DNA of 8,792 nt, from contig DCIQ01000206.1 of NCBI GenBank assembly GCA_002317435.1, positions 4,122-12,913 of the forward strand, in the 5' to 3' direction. The position numbers and the translations under genes are program-made. The number at the start of each line of letters is the position of its first letter. The first letter of the stretch is position 1. The notes under the pieces were generated by a model. It was not told the DNA's origin and searched no databases. It saw only the letters and a program-made list of their open reading frames with translations. This DNA is from Bacteroidales bacterium UBA1722. Its GTDB lineage: Bacteria > Bacteroidota > Bacteroidia > Bacteroidales > UBA932. Below are positions 5,685 to 8,792 of this stretch, in pieces.

Positions 5685-6716
5685 ATGGCTAAAGAAGTAG
5701 TAGAACAGGACCAGCAGAGCATCAATGCTGCGAAGTTGAAAGCCCTCCAGGCCACTCTGGACAAGATTGAGAAGGATTTCGGGAAGGGTACGATTATGAA
5801 AATGGGTGACCAGCCGGATGTCGACGTATCGGTTATCTCCTCAGGTTCCATAGGACTTGACCATGCTCTGGGCATCGGAGGATATCCCAGAGGAAGAATA
5901 ATAGAGATATACGGACCCGAATCCAGCGGAAAGACCACGCTGGCCATCCACGCCATCGCCCAGGCCCAGAAGACCGGCGGCATCGCCGCCATCATCGACG
6001 CCGAGCACGCGTTCGACCGCACTTATGCGAAAAATCTGGGAGTGAACGTGGACACTCTCCTCATCTCCCAGCCGGACAGCGGGGAACAGGCCCTGGAAAT
6101 CGCCGATAACCTGATCCGTTCCGGTGCCATCGACATCATAGTTATAGACTCCGTGGCGGCCCTCACGCCGAAGGCCGAGATCGAAGGGGAGATGGGCGAC
6201 AACAAGGTCGGACTCCAGGCCCGCCTGATGAGCCAGGCCCTCCGGAAACTGACCGCCAACATCTCGAAAACGAACACCTGCTGCATCTTCATAAATCAGC
6301 TCCGCGAGAAGATAGGCATAATGTTCGGAAATCCAGAGACCACCACCGGCGGAAACGCCCTCAAATTCTACGCATCCGTACGTGTCGACGTGAGAAAGGT
6401 GACACAGTTGAAGGACGGGGACGATGCCACGGGTAACCGTACCCGCGCCAAGATCGTGAAGAACAAGATGGCTCCTCCTTTCAGGAAAGCCGAATTCGAC
6501 ATAGTCTTCGGAGAGGGGATATCGAAGATAGGAGAGATAATAGACATGGGCGTGGAGATGGATGTCATCCACAAGAGCGGTTCCTGGTTCAGTTACAACG
6601 ACCAGAAACTGGCACAGGGCCGTGATGCAGTCAAGAAACTTCTGATGGACAATCCGGAACTTGCCGATGAGATAGAAGCCATCATAAGGGAAAAATTGAA
6701 AGAAATCAAAGATTAA
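5685..6716 (+). CDS. recA: Recombinase A
   Basis: The full 343-residue RecA binds single-stranded DNA as an ATP-dependent filament, pairs it with homologous duplex and drives strand exchange in repair. Seen: an N-terminal oligomerisation helix (about 15-33) with KIEKDFGKGTIMKMG, Walker A GPESSGKTT (77-85), the catalytic-Glu segment IIDAEHAFD (103-111, Glu107), Walker B IDIIVIDSVAAL, the L2-loop segment GNPETTTGGNALKFYAS, and MAPPFRKAEFDI. The C-terminal tail (LADEIEAIIREKLKEIKD) is short and mixed in charge, unlike the acidic tail of E. coli RecA. The ATG at 5685 is preceded by an A/T-rich leader and a good TAnnTTTG element. trpS begins 3 bp after the TAA stop, so the two are very probably one transcript. 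I saw no recognisable SOS box in the 174 bp upstream; classical LexA control is not general in Bacteroidota. Confidence 0.98.
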   Translation: MAKEVVEQDQQSINAAKLKALQATLDKIEKDFGKGTIMKMGDQPDVDVSVISSGSIGLDHALGIGGYPRGRIIEIYGPESSGKTTLAIHAIAQAQKTGGIAAIIDAEHAFDRTYAKNLGVNVDTLLISQPDSGEQALEIADNLIRSGAIDIIVIDSVAALTPKAEIEGEMGDNKVGLQARLMSQALRKLTANISKTNTCCIFINQLREKIGIMFGNPETTTGGNALKFYASVRVDVRKVTQLKDGDDATGNRTRAKIVKNKMAPPFRKAEFDIVFGEGISKIGEIIDMGVEMDVIHKSGSWFSYNDQKLAQGRDAVKKLLMDNPELADEIEAIIREKLKEIKD

Positions 6717-6719
6717 CCG

Positions 6720-7880
6720 ATGACAGATAACAGGAAACCCAAAATAATCCTTACCGGAGACCGCCCCACGGGCCGTCTCCACATAGGTCACTACGTAGGT
6801 TCGCTGAGGAACAGAGTCGCTCTCCAGAACAGCGGGGAATACGACAGGATATTCATAATGATAGCCGATGCCCAGGCTCTCACCGATAATGCCGACAATC
6901 CGGAGAAGGTGCGTCAGAATATCATCGAGGTAGCGTTGGACTACATCTCCTGCGGACTGGACCCGGAAAAATCCACCCTGTTCATCCAGTCGCAGGTAAG
7001 CGAACTCACGGAACTGGACTTCTTCTACCAGAATCTGGTCACTGTCCAGAGACTCCAGAGGAACCCCACCGTGAAGGCTGAAATCCAGATGAGAGGATTT
7101 TCCGAATCCACCGCCGAGACGGACACCAAGGCCGGGCTTCCCGTAGGATTCTTCTGCTACCCCATCAGCCAGGCCGCCGACATCACGGCATTCAACGCCA
7201 CGACAGTCCCCGCCGGCGAGGACCAGAAACCGATGATAGAACAGACCCGCGAAATAGTCCGCAAGTTCAACTCCACCTACGGGGAGACCCTCGTGGAGCC
7301 GGAGATTCTCCTACCGGACAATTCCGCCTGCCTGCGTCTTCCCGGCACCGACGGGAAAGCCAAGATGAGCAAATCCCTGGGAAACTGCATCTATCTTTCC
7401 GATTCGGAAGACGAGATCCGGGCGAAGGTGAAAGGAATGTATACCGACCCCACCCACCTGCAGGTATCAGACCCCGGACACGTGGAGAACAATCCCGTAT
7501 TCACATATCTGGACGCTTTCTGCCGCGATGAACATTTCGAAAAGTTCGGCGGATGCTTCCAGGGAAGAAAAGCCAGTTTCGAATTCCATAATCTCGACGA
7601 AGTGAAAGCTCAGTACCGCGCCGGCGGTCTGGGTGACGTGATGATAAAGAACTTCCTCTTCGAAGTCATCAACGACACTCTCAAGCCCATCAGGGAACGC
7701 CGCCGTGAACTCGAAAAGAATATTCCCTATGTGTATGACGTCCTCCGGAAAGGATCCGAAGAAGCCCGTGCGGTGGCTGCCGGCACTCTCGCCGCCGTGA
7801 AGAGATCCATGCGCATAAACTATTTCGACGCAGGTGTCCTCGAAGAACTCATCAAGGAACAGACTGAGAAATACAAATAA
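6720..7880 (+). CDS. trpS: Tryptophanyl-tRNA synthetase
   Basis: This 386-residue class I synthetase (subclass Ic) activates tryptophan with ATP and charges tRNA-Trp in the cytoplasm. The HIGH motif is in PTGRLHIGHYVGSL (16-29; HIGH at 21-24), and KMSKS (215-219) is intact in GKAKMSKSLGN. The specificity region GLPVGFFCYPISQAADITAF and the VPAGEDQKPMIEQTREI segment are as in the family. It is longer than the roughly 330-residue bacterial standard; the extra length lies mostly in the C-terminal half, after KMSKS, and the protein ends in a charged helix (LEELIKEQTEKYK). The start 3 bp after recA suggests cotranscription with recA, with no separate leader or T-box-like element possible between them. 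A long inverted repeat 7 nt after the stop ends the unit. Confidence 0.97.
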   Translation: MTDNRKPKIILTGDRPTGRLHIGHYVGSLRNRVALQNSGEYDRIFIMIADAQALTDNADNPEKVRQNIIEVALDYISCGLDPEKSTLFIQSQVSELTELDFFYQNLVTVQRLQRNPTVKAEIQMRGFSESTAETDTKAGLPVGFFCYPISQAADITAFNATTVPAGEDQKPMIEQTREIVRKFNSTYGETLVEPEILLPDNSACLRLPGTDGKAKMSKSLGNCIYLSDSEDEIRAKVKGMYTDPTHLQVSDPGHVENNPVFTYLDAFCRDEHFEKFGGCFQGRKASFEFHNLDEVKAQYRAGGLGDVMIKNFLFEVINDTLKPIRERRRELEKNIPYVYDVLRKGSEEARAVAAGTLAAVKRSMRINYFDAGVLEELIKEQTEKYK

Positions 7881-7886
7881 TCCAGA

Positions 7887-7940
7887 TATAAGCGGAAGGG
7901 ACCGACTGAAACCAAAATCAGCCGGTCCCTTCCGCTTATA
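7887..7940. terminator. Long bidirectional terminator hairpin between trpS and dnaG
   Basis: This inverted repeat has 23-bp arms, one mismatch (A opposite C) and an 8-nt loop (AACCAAAA). The left arm begins TATAAGCGGAAGGGACCG, and the right arm returns as CGGTCCCTTCCGCTTATA. It fills the 72-bp gap between convergent trpS and dnaG, so it can stop transcription from both sides. A long T-run after the stem is missing on both strands, so it is not a textbook intrinsic terminator. Confidence 0.85.
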
Positions 7941-7952
7941 CAGATGGAGCCG

Positions 7953-8792
7953 TCAATACTTGGCCAGTTCCCCGGCCAGCCGGTTCTTCATCTTCATATA
8001 CATCTGCAGCGACTGCATAAGTCTCATCTGACTCTCGAAATCAGCCTTTTCCTTCTGCATCCTCCCCAGTTCGGCGGCAGTCTTGTTGTACTCCCAATCC
8101 ACTATCTTCGCCTTATATCTCAAGACCGCCTCAGGAATAAGCCTGCCCAGAATATTGTCCTCCGGAGTAAGAGCCTTATTGAATTTGTCGATGGTAATGT
8201 TGTACTTCTGAATTATCAGGTCAAGCGCCGCCTGCGAGAGTTCCTGGTCAGCATTGTTGATGAACACCCTCTGGATTCTCTCCTGCACCTTCGACACGTC
8301 CCCGCCGCTGCGGTCCGCCGACGCACTTTCCGATGCATACAGCAGGAACATCCTCCTGTAGATTCCGTTCCGGAATTCCAGACCGTCCTCTTCCATCTGG
8401 GCGCTTACGTACTGGAAAACGGTCAGTTTCTCTTCCTGCTTCTTTCCATAGAGCAGGTCCTCATCGAAAATAAGATCGTACTCCCCGTAGCGCATCAGAT
8501 AATACATCAGTTCCCTCTCCACCGGGGCGAGGAATTCGTTCGACACCCCCGCATCCTTATCGTTGAAGCCTGAAGGCAATCCGGGCTCTTCGTGTCCTCC
8601 CCGCTCCGTCTCATCATACCGGACATCCCCGTAGTCGGGCAATACCCCTCCCTCTTCATCTGTCTCCGGAGGAGGCACCTCCCCGTCATACGGCACGGAT
8701 TCATGCTGTCCGCCGGTTCCGCCTGCGGACATATTGCCGACAGGCTGCCCTCCTGCCCTGCCCGGCTCGGCGACAGCCCCGCCGCGCTGCCG
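7953..8792 (-). CDS. dnaG: DNA primase, C-terminal part (5' end outside the window)
   Basis: The last 279 residues of a minus-strand gene; the frame stays open to the right edge, so the internal ATG at 8732 is not the true start. The catalytic zinc-binding and TOPRIM domains are outside the window. The first 85-90 visible residues are a low-complexity linker rich in Gly, Pro, Asp and Glu. From FLAPVERELMYYLMRYGEYD (about 87 on), the helical C-terminal region follows the Bacteroidota DnaG pattern: LTVFQYVSAQMEEDGLEFRN, then FINNADQELSQAALDLI and QKYNITIDKF, then LIPEAVLRYKAKIV and a final long amphipathic helix (MQSLQMYMKMKNRLAGELAKY). In known primases this region contacts the replicative helicase DnaB, placing primer synthesis at the fork. 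It converges with trpS across the terminator hairpin. A non-DnaG protein with this tail is unlikely but cannot be fully excluded without the N-terminus. Confidence 0.85.
   Translation of the reverse strand, partial: RQRGGAVAEPGRAGGQPVGNMSAGGTGGQHESVPYDGEVPPPETDEEGGVLPDYGDVRYDETERGGHEEPGLPSGFNDKDAGVSNEFLAPVERELMYYLMRYGEYDLIFDEDLLYGKKQEEKLTVFQYVSAQMEEDGLEFRNGIYRRMFLLYASESASADRSGGDVSKVQERIQRVFINNADQELSQAALDLIIQKYNITIDKFNKALTPEDNILGRLIPEAVLRYKAKIVDWEYNKTAAELGRMQKEKADFESQMRLMQSLQMYMKMKNRLAGELAKY

Noticed and set aside
5841..6791. A 316-codon open frame antisense to recA
   Set aside because: It lies opposite a fully recognisable RecA with intact motifs, has no recognisable domain and crosses into trpS; it is a by-product of the codon use of recA.
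7944..8573. A 209-codon plus-strand frame opposite dnaG
   Set aside because: It overlaps the terminator end and the conserved DnaG C-terminal region; Leu/His-rich shadow translation.
8730..8732. ATG at 8732 as the start of a separate 259-residue protein
   Set aside because: The frame remains open to the window edge with the same Gly/Pro-rich composition, and the C-terminal half matches primase, so this is an internal Met.
1..8792. CRISPR array, tRNA, insertion sequence or defence system
   Set aside because: No regularly spaced repeats, tRNA-like folds, transposase or nuclease-effector genes were seen; every long stretch is covered by an ordinary gene.

Overview
The window looks like an ordinary chromosomal stretch from a member of the Bacteroidota, most likely Bacteroidales. 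Three things point there. RecA, TrpS and the DnaG C-terminal region read like the Bacteroidota versions of these proteins. Four gene starts (xseA, ilvA, an outer-membrane-protein gene and recA) are preceded by a match to the Bacteroidota -7 promoter element TAnnTTTG. Strong Shine-Dalgarno sequences are absent. I cannot name a genus. No CRISPR array, insertion sequence, phage gene, tRNA or rRNA was seen.

Left part (about 1-4151, all on the minus strand, read right to left). ilvA (threonine deaminase with one C-terminal ACT-like domain) is followed after 25 bp by a 348-residue two-domain protein of the RidA/YjgF superfamily that most resembles chorismatase (FkbO/Hyg5)-type proteins. After 56 bp comes xseA, then 67 bp later xseB: the two subunits of exonuclease VII. 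The 3' end of xseB overlaps by 14 nt the start of an exported, probably outer-membrane porin-like protein, which runs off the left edge. No clear terminator separates these genes, so some read-through along the whole block is possible.

Middle (4264-5510, minus strand). A small outer-membrane beta-barrel protein gene is followed 5 bp later by a gene for a small probable lipoprotein of unknown function. The pair has its own promoter candidate, divergent from recA.

Right part. recA and trpS lie on the plus strand 3 bp apart and are probably cotranscribed. They converge on the 3' part of dnaG (minus strand, 5' end outside the window). A 54-nt inverted repeat with 23-bp arms sits between trpS and dnaG and is the obvious two-way terminator.

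The genes are mostly housekeeping: DNA repair and recombination (recA, xseA, xseB), replication priming (dnaG), tRNA charging (trpS) and isoleucine precursor supply (ilvA). I do not see a convincing undescribed system. The items most worth a second look are the ilvA/chorismatase-like pair, the promoter elements that revise start codons, the long disordered linker in DnaG, and the unidentified barrel-lipoprotein pair.
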